From: an uncultured Ruminococcus sp.
Lineage (GTDB): Bacteria; Bacillota; Clostridia; Oscillospirales; CAG-272
Direction of reading: 5' to 3'
DNA: 64,000 nt
NCBI GenBank assembly: GCA_902762505.1
Contig: CACWOQ010000007.1
Location: 1-64,000 of the forward strand
Shown here piece by piece: positions 24,874 through 33,496 of the stretch. The position numbers were made by a program, and so were the translations under genes. Under the pieces are notes generated by a model. The model saw nothing but the letters and a program-made list of their open reading frames with translations. It made no database searches and was not told the DNA's origin. The number at the start of each line of letters is the position of its first letter. Within the stretch, counting starts at the first letter, position 1.

Positions 24874-27561
24874 ATGAAAAATCTGATCAGAATCTTATGT
24901 GTGGCGATCGCAGTCCTGATGACGGCGCCGTCCGCGGCGGGACTGCTCGCCGCCGCGCCTTCTCAGACGGCTCCGGCGACGCATCTGCCAGCGCGGGTCA
25001 AACCGACGCTTGTCACCACAAGTCTTGATTTTACGGATCAGACGATGAGCGCGTACGTGAGGAACGGCGCTCTCGCCGTCGGAAGCCGCGCGACGATGGA
25101 TATATCCGACAAAACGCTCCGCAACGCGGGCTCGCTTCCGATGTCGTTCGGCTCCGCCGTGTACGTCGGCGACGATTACGGCGATTCCGAGGGCTACGTC
25201 AAATTCGATATGCGTATCGTCTCCGGCACCGTGAGCCTCGGCATGCGCAACACCCGCGCCGGAAAATACACGGACGGCCGCGGCATCTGGTTCTCGTTTT
25301 CGCCGGACGGAGTTATGACCGTCAAAGAAAACGACACGGGCGCGACCGCGACTGTCGATACCGGCGCCGATATGACCGCCGTGACGGCGATAAGAGCCGA
25401 CGAGCTGCTTGACCGTATAGTCATAAGCGTCAACGGAAAGGCTGTCGCCGAGGCGTCAACCGCGGACGGAACGTTCATTCTCAGATCCGCGGATAAAGAG
25501 ACGCTCTGCAAAGAAAGCGGCTGCGAGCTTTACAGATCCGGTTATTTCACCGTCGTCATAGACGGTGACACGGACGGATACGTCGACAATATCGAATTCA
25601 CGAATTACAGCGTGGATCAGAGCATGCCGGACGCGTCTTACCGCCCGATAGATTATTCAACCTGGACGGCGACGGACGACCTGCAAAGGACCGTCGCGGA
25701 CAACTCCGCAACCGGAGATCCGAGGCGGGAAAAGGCGGTGGGCCTGTTCTACTTCCTCTGCTGGGTCGGCGCCGGTCAGACCGTGCAGGACAACACGAAG
25801 ATTTACCTTGAAGGCGGCGCCAAAGGGCTGAAAAAATATCTGCAGGAAAAAGGCGGCGAGGCGTACTGGGCGGAGCCGTATTTCGGATATTATCTGAACA
25901 CCGATACGTGGGTATACAGAAAGCACGCGTATATGCTCGAGGCGGCGGGCGTCGACTTCATCTTCCTCGACGTCTCGAACGGCGTAACGTTCGACAACGG
26001 TCATAAAGCTCTGTTCGACACGTGGCTGAAGATCAGACGCGAGGGCGGTATGACTCCGCAGATCTGCTTCTTCTGCGGCGACAATCCTCAGATCTTTGAC
26101 ACGGATATCTCCCATATCAGCAAAACGGTCTATTCGGAGCTGAATTACGATAAATACAAAGAGCTGTTCTATATGTGGGACGGCAAGCCGCTTATCTTCG
26201 GCAACGCGTCCGGCGTGAACGAACAGAGCAAAGAATTCCTCAAAAACTTCACCGTCCGCGGAAACTGGGCGTGGTGCGACAAGGACGGCTACTGGAGCTG
26301 GCTGCAGGAATACACGTACGACGAAAAAAGCGGCAAATACGGGCTTGTCAACGGCGGCTTTGGCAGAGACTCCTCCGGAAAGTTCGAGGAGCTTGCCGTC
26401 TCGCTCGGACACCATCCGTCGACGAGCAAGGGCAGAAGCTTCGTATACGGCAGCGAACCGAACACAAAGAAGAACGACTTCAACTTCTCGCTTGAGGGCG
26501 TCGGAGAGGGCAAGTGCTTCGAATCTCAGTTCAAAGCCGCGATGAGCTTCGACCCCTCGGTCATGCTCATAACCGGCTGGAACGAATGGATCGCCGGCTG
26601 CCCGCACGACGCGCAGTACAGATTCTTCGCACAGACCTCGGTCAAAGGGTACATCTATATAGACCAGTTCAACCCGGAATTCTCACGTGACGCGGAGCCG
26701 ATGAGACTTCGCGACGGCGTCGGCTTCGGCGACAACTACTATTATCAGATGTGCGATTACATAAGAAAATTCAAGGGCATAGACAAAGCGCCGGAGGCGA
26801 CGGGACAGCAGAGCATAAAGCTTGACGACCTGTCGACCTGGGACGGCGTAGGTCCTCTGTACATGGACAACACGGGCGACGCGGAGCTGCGCAACAGCGT
26901 CTGTTACGACAGCAGCATCAGATACGTGAACGGCAGCGGCAGAAACGACGTGGAATCCGCCAAGGTCAGCCAGGACGCGGAATACCTTTACTTCCTCGTA
27001 AAATGCACCGCGGATATCGAATTCGCCGACGGACAGAACTGGATGAACCTGTTCATCAACACCGACAACGACGCGGCGACCGGCTGGGAAGGCTACGACT
27101 TCGTGATCAACCGCAGCAGAGACGAAAAGACCGTTTCGGTCGAACGCTTCGGCGACGGATTTTTGTCAAAAAAGACGGGTGACGCAGATTATTTCATATC
27201 CGGCGAATATATGACGGTCAGGGTGCCGAAAAATACGCTCGGCGTATCGGAGCTGAAGAATTTCACGTTCAAATGGGCTGATAATTCTACCGTCACGGGC
27301 AACGTAATGGAATTCATGGATCTGGGCGACGCCGCGCCGAACGACAGATACGCGTTCATCTACGTCGGCGGAAACGGCGCCACGGTGGAATACGGTGACG
27401 GCGCTGACGAAAGCACCGCCGATGATACGGAAACTCAGACGGCGGAAGAAAACGAAAACGGCGAAGAGTCGCTCGCCGGATTCACGGCTGCCGTGTGCGC
27501 CGTGTCCGCGGTGCTGATAGCGGCTGCTGCCGTCGTGATCGTGAAGATCAAGAGAAAATAA
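24874..27561 (+). CDS. Secreted, membrane-anchored glycoside-hydrolase-like protein with C-terminal CBM9/DOMON-like domain
   Basis: An 895-residue protein. A signal peptide (1-30) precedes a LamG-like beta domain (about 45-250), then a TIM-barrel-like region (about 285-640) with YYLNTDTWVYRKHAYML, FIFLDVSNG, YMWDGKPLIFG and LITGWNEWIAG. The WNEW and aspartate-rich strands recall GH71/GH99-type alpha-glycan hydrolases, but I cannot fix the family. Residues about 655-850 form a CBM9/DOMON-like module (LFINTDNDAATGWEGYDFVI). The C-terminus has an acidic linker, one membrane helix and KIKRK. Probably a polysaccharide-degrading or -binding surface protein; operonic with the next gene (13 bp gap). 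Confidence 0.75.
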   Translation: MKNLIRILCVAIAVLMTAPSAAGLLAAAPSQTAPATHLPARVKPTLVTTSLDFTDQTMSAYVRNGALAVGSRATMDISDKTLRNAGSLPMSFGSAVYVGDDYGDSEGYVKFDMRIVSGTVSLGMRNTRAGKYTDGRGIWFSFSPDGVMTVKENDTGATATVDTGADMTAVTAIRADELLDRIVISVNGKAVAEASTADGTFILRSADKETLCKESGCELYRSGYFTVVIDGDTDGYVDNIEFTNYSVDQSMPDASYRPIDYSTWTATDDLQRTVADNSATGDPRREKAVGLFYFLCWVGAGQTVQDNTKIYLEGGAKGLKKYLQEKGGEAYWAEPYFGYYLNTDTWVYRKHAYMLEAAGVDFIFLDVSNGVTFDNGHKALFDTWLKIRREGGMTPQICFFCGDNPQIFDTDISHISKTVYSELNYDKYKELFYMWDGKPLIFGNASGVNEQSKEFLKNFTVRGNWAWCDKDGYWSWLQEYTYDEKSGKYGLVNGGFGRDSSGKFEELAVSLGHHPSTSKGRSFVYGSEPNTKKNDFNFSLEGVGEGKCFESQFKAAMSFDPSVMLITGWNEWIAGCPHDAQYRFFAQTSVKGYIYIDQFNPEFSRDAEPMRLRDGVGFGDNYYYQMCDYIRKFKGIDKAPEATGQQSIKLDDLSTWDGVGPLYMDNTGDAELRNSVCYDSSIRYVNGSGRNDVESAKVSQDAEYLYFLVKCTADIEFADGQNWMNLFINTDNDAATGWEGYDFVINRSRDEKTVSVERFGDGFLSKKTGDADYFISGEYMTVRVPKNTLGVSELKNFTFKWADNSTVTGNVMEFMDLGDAAPNDRYAFIYVGGNGATVEYGDGADESTADDTETQTAEENENGEESLAGFTAAVCAVSAVLIAAAAVVIVKIKRK

Positions 27562-27574
27562 GGAGGCGGTAAAG

Positions 27575-28711
27575 ATGAAAAAATCAAGATTCTGCATTGT
27601 TTTCCTTCTCTGCGCCGCGCTTTGCGTCACCGCTTCATCCCTGAACGTGATGAAGGAGGACTTCGATTCGTACTTTGCGGGGACCGATCCCCTTGAGGTC
27701 GAAGAGCTGTACGGATATTTCGAATGGCACAACGCGACAAACGAAAGCTCCCTTGAGCTCGTTGAGGATAACGGCGGCACGGCTCTGAAGCTTGCCGGCT
27801 ACAGCGAGCTTTACACGATAGACTACATCCCTGCGGAATACGTTTTCTCGCTCCGTATCAAGCCGAAAAAAGACAACGGGATGATAAACGTCTTCGTCCG
27901 CGGCGATATGCCGGGCGGACTCGTAAAGCAGAACCCGAGAAACGCGGGGATCATGCAGTCGTTCTACTACTTTGAGTGGGACTGGTACGCCGAAAACGGC
28001 GGCAGTCACGGCGGCTCGAGCACCGGCGGCTCCGGTCTGGCGATATCGCTTACCAAAAACGGCTTCACGATGAGGATCAAGAAATACGCCCCGGATTCGC
28101 TTACGATCACCTCGTCCGTATTCAACGTAAAAGCCGACCTCGATATCGATCTTAACGCGTATAACGACGTGAAGATCACCGACACCGGCAAGCGCATAGA
28201 CGTTTTCATCAACGGTATGCTCGGCGGCTTCGTCGAGCTTTCGGACGAAAGCACGGTGTACGAATCCGACGGAACGAACACGGCGTATTACAAAAAAGCC
28301 ACGGTGTACGACGGAGACGGAAAGCTTCTCGGCGAGGTGGAGGACACGCGTCTTCATTACAACGGTTCTCAGATCGCCGTCGCCGGCCGCAACGAGACGT
28401 TTTACGCGGACGATATCTGCATCGCCTGCGGCGAGCACGCGATAGAATACAGCAACGGCGAATACACGCCGGAGCCGCCTCAGACCGCGACGGACACCGA
28501 AAACCGCGATACCGATCCCGTCACCGCGCCGGAGGAAACAGATCCGGTCACAGACGGCACCTCGGACGAGACGACTGAGCCGGCGGATACGGAAGAAGCA
28601 AAACCGTCCGGCGGAGCAGGTAAAAAGACGAAAATAATCATTATCGCCGCGGCAGTCGACGCGGTGATAATAGCCGCTATGGCGGTGTTTATACCGAAAA
28701 AAAAGAAATAA
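27575..28711 (+). CDS. Surface LamG-like protein with C-terminal membrane anchor
   Basis: A 378-residue protein with a signal peptide (1-22), a single jelly-roll-like domain (about 25-295; VFSLRIKPKKDNGMINVF, MRIKKYAPDSLTI, IDVFINGMLGGFVEL), an acidic Thr/Pro/Glu linker (about 300-345) and a final helix followed by PKKKK. It has no catalytic motif that I can identify. The domain resembles the N-terminal parts of the proteins at 13610 and 24874, so this may be a stand-alone binding module of the same surface system. A strong AAGGAGG ribosome-binding site precedes the ATG. Confidence 0.75.
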   Translation: MKKSRFCIVFLLCAALCVTASSLNVMKEDFDSYFAGTDPLEVEELYGYFEWHNATNESSLELVEDNGGTALKLAGYSELYTIDYIPAEYVFSLRIKPKKDNGMINVFVRGDMPGGLVKQNPRNAGIMQSFYYFEWDWYAENGGSHGGSSTGGSGLAISLTKNGFTMRIKKYAPDSLTITSSVFNVKADLDIDLNAYNDVKITDTGKRIDVFINGMLGGFVELSDESTVYESDGTNTAYYKKATVYDGDGKLLGEVEDTRLHYNGSQIAVAGRNETFYADDICIACGEHAIEYSNGEYTPEPPQTATDTENRDTDPVTAPEETDPVTDGTSDETTEPADTEEAKPSGGAGKKTKIIIIAAAVDAVIIAAMAVFIPKKKK

Positions 28712-28734
28712 TATAAACGGAGGCTTTTCAATAA

Positions 28735-29670
28735 ATGTCAGAATTCAAGGATCTCAGGATAGTTGACAACTTCTATCAGACGTCGCTTTTCTTCCCGATG
28801 CCCGCCGTGCTCGTCAGCACGATAGCGGACGACGGCGAAACGAACTGCGGTTCATACTCGCTCATCCAGCCGTATTACGTAGCCGGTAAGGATTATTACG
28901 CGATGCTTTTGAGCTGCCGCAACTCTTCGAACACGGCGCAGAACATCATAAAGCGTAAAAAATGCGCGATCAATTTCTTCCCGGACGACCCGAAGTACTT
29001 CAAGGAAGCCGTAAGACTCGGCTGGCCCGGAGACACGACGGCGGAAAAAATGAAGGATTTCAACATGACGCTGACAGACGGTCTTCGCGCAGAAGCGGAT
29101 CCCGCCGGATCGTACCCGAAGATAGTCAAGGAATCCTTCCAGGTCATAGAATGCACGTGGATGGATACGCTTGACGGAGCGGAAAACGACGGACCCATGC
29201 CCGAGGGCGAGGACCATTACACGCTTGAAAAATACCACGATTTCAACGGTATAACAAGCCCGTACGGCGCTCACTTCATCCTTCGTGTCGACAAGATACT
29301 GATGAAGGAAAAATACTATAACGCGATAATAAACGGCGTAAAGGCGTCGGATTTCCCGCCCTGCCCCGTTGATTACGGTTACAGAGATTCCAAAAACTTC
29401 TGGTATCACAAGCACAGAAGAATGAGAGCCGAGCTTCTTCCCGTAAGACAGACGACGCTTTCGTCCGTAAGATACGCCGCCGACAGGATAGACCCCGAGG
29501 TTCATTTCACGGACGACGCGCTTCAGATGATCGTCAACGTGCCGAGGATCTTCCTCCCCACCGTGCTGCGCGGCTGCGTTGCGTGGGCGAAGGAAAACGG
29601 CAGGACCGAAATATCGGCTGCCGAGATGAAGATCATAAACGACAAGAGAAGCAAGGAAAAGAAAAAATAA
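28735..29670 (+). CDS. Flavin reductase-like FMN-binding protein
   Basis: A 311-residue protein. The N-terminal 200 residues look like the split-barrel flavin reductase fold (SLFFPMPAVLVSTIADDGETN, LLSCRNSSNTAQNI, KCAINFFPDD, YGAHFILRVDKILM). Residues about 255-305 (FTDDALQMIVNVP, AWAKENGRTEISAAEM) loosely recall the small PCP_red domain of dark-operative protochlorophyllide reductase, a resemblance I rate weak. Electron partner unknown. It follows the surface-protein genes by 23 bp and is closed by a strong terminator. Confidence 0.75.
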   Translation: MSEFKDLRIVDNFYQTSLFFPMPAVLVSTIADDGETNCGSYSLIQPYYVAGKDYYAMLLSCRNSSNTAQNIIKRKKCAINFFPDDPKYFKEAVRLGWPGDTTAEKMKDFNMTLTDGLRAEADPAGSYPKIVKESFQVIECTWMDTLDGAENDGPMPEGEDHYTLEKYHDFNGITSPYGAHFILRVDKILMKEKYYNAIINGVKASDFPPCPVDYGYRDSKNFWYHKHRRMRAELLPVRQTTLSSVRYAADRIDPEVHFTDDALQMIVNVPRIFLPTVLRGCVAWAKENGRTEISAAEMKIINDKRSKEKKK

Positions 29671-29702
29671 AACGCCGCTGTGCGGTAAGCGGCGCCGAAA
29701 CA

Positions 29703-29736
29703 AAAGCAGACCGGGAATCGGATCCCGGTCTGCTTT
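29703..29736. terminator. Bidirectional intrinsic terminator
   Basis: A perfect 14-bp stem (29703-29716 with 29723-29736, 6-nt loop) of AAAGCAGACCGGGA and its complement between the convergent genes ending at 29670 and 29742. T-rich sequence follows on the plus strand and A-rich sequence flanks it on the left. Confidence 0.8.
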
Positions 29737-29741
29737 GCGTT

Positions 29742-32366
29742 TTATTTTCTGAACAGATCGAAGAAGCTGCGTTTCTTCGGCTGCATGGAGAGCATCAGCT
29801 CGAATTTTTCCTTCATCGCAAAATCGGAGGCGAACGCCGTTTCCGCGTCGAGCTTGAGCTGCTCGAGCTTTCTCGAATTCAGCTTGTGGACGCGGTCCGC
29901 CGTGACCTGAAGCTCATCCGCGCCGAGCTCTGTGAATACGAAGCGCAAAAACGTGCAGAAATCGGAATAATCACTGTGCTGTTTTCCCCATTGCAGCCAT
30001 TCCGCGCAGAACCGGTCGGTGAAGCGCGAGGATTGAGGAGTAGACAGTCTGAACAGGCTGTAAATGTACGGTATCTCCTCCGGCTCCGCGTTCTCGGCGA
30101 ACAGAGGGAGGACCCAGTCGAGATACGTTTCGGACTCGGCGTCGGAGAATCTCGTTAGGTCTATCTGCTCGGACGACGTGATCGACGACAGATAAGGCTT
30201 TGCGTTGTGGTAATCCTTGCGGTTCTGTATACCGGAGGCGCAGACGCCGAACGCGAGCACCAGAAGCTTTCCGGAAAGCTCCTTGCCTCTGATATTGCAC
30301 TCGTACTCGCCGAGGTCGTTTATTATCTTTTCGGTCTCCTTGCCGGGACGGCTGAACCGCAGACGGGAGATCATGCCGTTGACCACCTCGTCGGATATGT
30401 CTATGCAGAGCCTGTCTGACAAAAGTATCCCGAAAATCAGCTCTTCCGCCTCTTTTATATTCTCCGGCTTCTTGCGCTTGTACGCGGCGTAGTATTCCTC
30501 AAGCGCCTGCGGCAGATATCTTTGCGCGTAGTCCGACGAGGCGGAGAAATAGTTCGTATAATGCTCGGAGACGAGCGTGGTCGACTGCTTTACGTCGTAC
30601 GTGACGATCATCTGACGGAGGACCGACCACATCAGATCGTATTTTTCGGCTTCGGCTAAGAAATCGAAAAGCTCGCGTCTGCGGTCTCCGAGGTGAGCCG
30701 CCGCCTGCTCGGAAAACGCAGTGGTGAGGTTGACCTGTACGGGGATACCGTCCTTTATCGTGTCGGTAACGGTTTCGAGGTTCTCCTCGACCGTGCAGAA
30801 GCGCTTCACGTCGTCGGTGAACAGCGACAGCGCGTGATCGGACGCCGCCTTGTCCGTACCGCAGGCGTAGCGTTCCTTCATCACAGAGGAGAGGAAGCCG
30901 CCGAGCTTGTCGGACGGGGACAGGCATTCGTAGCTCGAATCGTGCTTGTGTACGTATTCGCTTATCAGCGACACGATGAAATCCGCCTTCCACTCGACGT
31001 GCTGATATCCGGCGACGAAGAGGAGCGCGCTCCTGCTCTTGTCCGACATAAGCTCGTCCGTTATGTCGATCCCGCAGCCGGAGCAGACGGATCTGATCTT
31101 TTCAAAGTATCCGTTGAAGGTGCCGGACGTGACGTCGCGCGAGATCATCACTATCGGCACGGAATCAACGGCGAGAGCGCGGAAGCCGTTCTTGATTATC
31201 AGAGAGGCGTCGGCATAGACCGCCGCCATATACGAAAGTATCTTCGTAAGGTATGACGGACCGAGGCTCAGTATCGCTTCGCTCACGCAGAGCATTGCTT
31301 CAACAAGCAGAAGCTTGCCGCCGTAACGCGCGTGTCTGCCGGAGTATTCGGCGATCCTGTCGAAAAGCGGCTCGTCAACGGCGCGGAAAGCGTCCGTCGA
31401 ACCGGCGCTGCAGCAGTTCGAAGCGCGGCACATGAGATAAGCCGGTACGAGCGCCGGGGAGACCTTGTCCGTATCGCAGAACTGCTCAACGTATCCGTGG
31501 AAAACGCGGAGCAGATCGTAGTTGTGAAGCATCGTTTCCTCGATAAACGCGAAGAAATCGTCGTCGTCCGCGTATTTGCCGGGGTCGAAGCATTCGCCTG
31601 CGGTGAGATCGAAGACGCAGAAGCGCTCGTCCTCGCAAAGGCTCCTGTCGTACGCCGTGTGGTTCGATACGGCGCCGCAGATATCGACGTCCGCGTTTTT
31701 CGGATCGTATGAATAAGTGGAATATGATATCTTTTTCGCATATGACAGAGGCAGAACGTATTCGAGCGAGGCGATCCATAAAACGGTGTTTTCCTGCTCG
31801 TCACAGATCACTATCCTGCGCCCCGTCTCATCCTTGTGCATGAGCGCCCAGAGCATGGAGCGGAACACGTCGAAGCGGCCCGGCGCCGAGAGGAATTTCA
31901 TGACCTTGTTTACGGTCACGGTCTGACCCACGGTAAGCGTCGGTGCGCCGACGTAGCCTACGCCGACCGAGGAATCCACCGCCTCGGGCGCGGCTGTTTC
32001 AAGGAATGACGGCGAACCTATGAACTCACACGGGTAGACGCCGCAGTCAGTCTCGGAAAACAGCACGGAATGGCTTATATGGTTCATCCCGGGACCGAAC
32101 GGGTCCTTTCCGAGGCACGCGGCCCTGCTCATCGCACAGTTTCCGTCCGCGTATCTGTACGTGTACGAAACGGGCATGCAGGCTATGATCTTTTCCGTAT
32201 ACTCAGGGATGACCTGGTCAAGCTCCGGCGCCCTGTATTCGGACAGCCTGTCTCCGAATTCGTTGTGACGCGGAAAATCCCGGTCCGAGCTGAGTATCCC
32301 GAAGCCGGGACCGCCGCCGTAAAGACCGGTCCTGCGGCTCGTATGTATTATCTGATGAAGACTCAT
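29742..32366 (-). CDS. GAP1-N2/GAP1-M domain protein (GTPase-associated protein 1 family)
   Basis: An 874-residue protein. The N-terminal 150 residues (YGGGPGFGILSSDRDFP, RYADGNCAMSRAACLGKD, GMNHISHSVLF) match what I know of the GAP1-N2 domain, followed by the LWALMHKDETGRRIVICD and YAKKISYSTYSYDP stretches characteristic of the middle GAP1-M region. The rest is helical and acidic, with no catalytic motif seen. GAP1 proteins were defined next to conflict-system GTPases; here no GTPase or effector gene is adjacent. The start at 32366 has AAAGGAG upstream; a 12-codon extension is dropped. It has its own promoter. Confidence 0.75.
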   Translation of the reverse strand: MSLHQIIHTSRRTGLYGGGPGFGILSSDRDFPRHNEFGDRLSEYRAPELDQVIPEYTEKIIACMPVSYTYRYADGNCAMSRAACLGKDPFGPGMNHISHSVLFSETDCGVYPCEFIGSPSFLETAAPEAVDSSVGVGYVGAPTLTVGQTVTVNKVMKFLSAPGRFDVFRSMLWALMHKDETGRRIVICDEQENTVLWIASLEYVLPLSYAKKISYSTYSYDPKNADVDICGAVSNHTAYDRSLCEDERFCVFDLTAGECFDPGKYADDDDFFAFIEETMLHNYDLLRVFHGYVEQFCDTDKVSPALVPAYLMCRASNCCSAGSTDAFRAVDEPLFDRIAEYSGRHARYGGKLLLVEAMLCVSEAILSLGPSYLTKILSYMAAVYADASLIIKNGFRALAVDSVPIVMISRDVTSGTFNGYFEKIRSVCSGCGIDITDELMSDKSRSALLFVAGYQHVEWKADFIVSLISEYVHKHDSSYECLSPSDKLGGFLSSVMKERYACGTDKAASDHALSLFTDDVKRFCTVEENLETVTDTIKDGIPVQVNLTTAFSEQAAAHLGDRRRELFDFLAEAEKYDLMWSVLRQMIVTYDVKQSTTLVSEHYTNYFSASSDYAQRYLPQALEEYYAAYKRKKPENIKEAEELIFGILLSDRLCIDISDEVVNGMISRLRFSRPGKETEKIINDLGEYECNIRGKELSGKLLVLAFGVCASGIQNRKDYHNAKPYLSSITSSEQIDLTRFSDAESETYLDWVLPLFAENAEPEEIPYIYSLFRLSTPQSSRFTDRFCAEWLQWGKQHSDYSDFCTFLRFVFTELGADELQVTADRVHKLNSRKLEQLKLDAETAFASDFAMKEKFELMLSMQPKKRSFFDLFRK

Positions 32367-32437
32367 ATATGGTAAAACTCCTTTGAATGAAATGAGGGGC
32401 ATGATCGCGTATAAATGCTGATAATATCTTATTTTAT

Positions 32438-32466
32438 ATCATATCACAACAATTATGAAATTTCAA
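32438..32466 (-). promoter_or_regulatory. Promoter of the GAP1 gene
   Basis: TTGAAA (32461-32466, minus strand), 17-bp spacer, TATGAT (32438-32443), 72 bp upstream of the 32366 start. Divergent from the promoter at 32517. Confidence 0.6.
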
Positions 32467-32516
32467 GCCCATTATCAAAATTTACAAATAAAGATACGGA
32501 TTTTATATACGCGCGG

Positions 32517-32545
32517 TTGACAGAGCGGGCGGTGCGGTGTATAAT
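32517..32545 (+). promoter_or_regulatory. Consensus promoter of the 97-residue protein gene
   Basis: TTGACA (32517-32522), GC-rich 17-bp spacer, TATAAT (32540-32545). Both hexamers are perfect. AAGGAGGTGA then leads to the GTG start at 32568. Confidence 0.8.
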
Positions 32546-32567
32546 AACGTCGTAAGGAGGTGAGACT

Positions 32568-32861
32568 GTGAGTCTTAAAGATGACTGGAAAAAGACCGGT
32601 AAGGATCTCGGCAAATCGTTTGCCGGACTCGGAAAGTCGATTATTAAATCCGTCGAGGCGGGAGCCGACAAGGTGAACGGAGACGAGGGGAAAAACGAAA
32701 GCGTCGAAGCCTCCGCCGGGCTGCGCGAAAGCTGGAGCAAGGTGGGACACAGCTTCGGAGAAGCCGGCAAATCTCTCGGAAAAGCCGTGCTTGGCACGGC
32801 TAAGACCGTCGGAGACGCGTTTGAAGACGAAAAGCAAGACGGCGGGGAAAAGCAGGAATAA
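32568..32861 (+). CDS. Small charged amphipathic-repeat protein
   Basis: A 97-residue cytoplasmic protein with GTG start and a perfect AAGGAGGTGA ribosome-binding site. It contains two versions of a motif, DWKKTGKDLGKSFAGLGKSI (about 5-24) and SWSKVGHSFGEAGKSLGKAV (about 55-74), separated by an acidic linker, suggesting an internal duplication of an amphipathic helix. The consensus promoter and terminator indicate a strongly expressed single gene. No known function; abundance-type or membrane-surface protein is possible but is inference. Confidence 0.7.
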   Translation: MSLKDDWKKTGKDLGKSFAGLGKSIIKSVEAGADKVNGDEGKNESVEASAGLRESWSKVGHSFGEAGKSLGKAVLGTAKTVGDAFEDEKQDGGEKQE

Positions 32862-32873
32862 CGAAACCCGTGC

Positions 32874-32898
32874 AAAAAACAGGCTCTGCCTGTTTTTT
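32874..32898 (+). terminator. Intrinsic terminator
   Basis: Stem AAAAAACAGGC pairs with GCCTGTTTTTT across a 3-nt loop (32874-32884 with 32888-32898), ending in six T residues, 12 bp after the small gene's stop. Confidence 0.8.
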
Positions 32899-32959
32899 GT
32901 ATTTTCACGTAATTACGCGACGGTTCACAAAACGTTTCAATTAACTGCGAAATATCATA

Positions 32960-33013
32960 TTGAAACCGGGACTTAACAGGTGTATAATCAACTTATTAAA
33001 TATAAATTGATTA
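32960..33013 (+). promoter_or_regulatory. marR promoter and probable MarR operator palindrome
   Basis: TTGAAA (32960-32965), 17-bp spacer, TATAAT (32983-32988). Overlapping the -10 and start site is a 29-bp interrupted palindrome at 32985-33013: TAATCAA then TTAT on the left, ATAA then TTGATTA on the right, with one mismatched pair and a 5-nt centre. This is a good autoregulatory operator for the MarR protein encoded at 33029. Confidence 0.75.
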
Positions 33014-33028
33014 AGAAAGGCGAAAAAA

Positions 33029-33496
33029 ATGAGAAAAGAAGTACAGAGCAAAACGCAGAAAACGATAGGAAAGCTTATAAGACTCAATAAGCTCCACCGT
33101 GCGGCGATAGAGTCGAGGGTAGAGGAACTCGGAATACACACAAGTCAGCATCTGGCGCTCGTCACCGTGGCGAAAAACGAGGGGAAATGGAACCAGATCA
33201 AAGTGGCGGAAGAGCTCGGGATCAGCGCCGCCGCCGTCTCCGTGACGATGAAAAAGCTTGAGAAAACCGGCTTCATAACCCGCCGCGACCAGGATGAAGA
33301 CGCGCGTCAGAAGGCTCTTTCGCTTACCGCGAAGGGCAGAAAGGTCATAGACAGCACGAAAAAGATCTTTGAAGAGGTGGATTCCGAGATGTGCAGGAAC
33401 ATAAGCGAAGAGGATCTCGACACGCTCGATTCGATAATAACGAGGATGATCGCGAATTTCGACGCGGACCGACAGAACGGCGCGGAGGATAAATGA
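33029..33496 (+). CDS. MarR-family transcriptional regulator
   Basis: A 155-residue winged-helix repressor. The recognition helix region is QIKVAEELGISAAAVSVTMKKL (split here as helix-turn-helix), followed by the wing ITRRDQDEDARQKALSLTAKG, the standard MarR D-x-R block. It overlaps the first ABC exporter gene by 4 bp (ATGA), the classic layout in which a MarR protein controls a drug or peptide half-exporter pair. The operator described upstream suggests autorepression. Confidence 0.92.
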   Translation: MRKEVQSKTQKTIGKLIRLNKLHRAAIESRVEELGIHTSQHLALVTVAKNEGKWNQIKVAEELGISAAAVSVTMKKLEKTGFITRRDQDEDARQKALSLTAKGRKVIDSTKKIFEEVDSEMCRNISEEDLDTLDSIITRMIANFDADRQNGAEDK

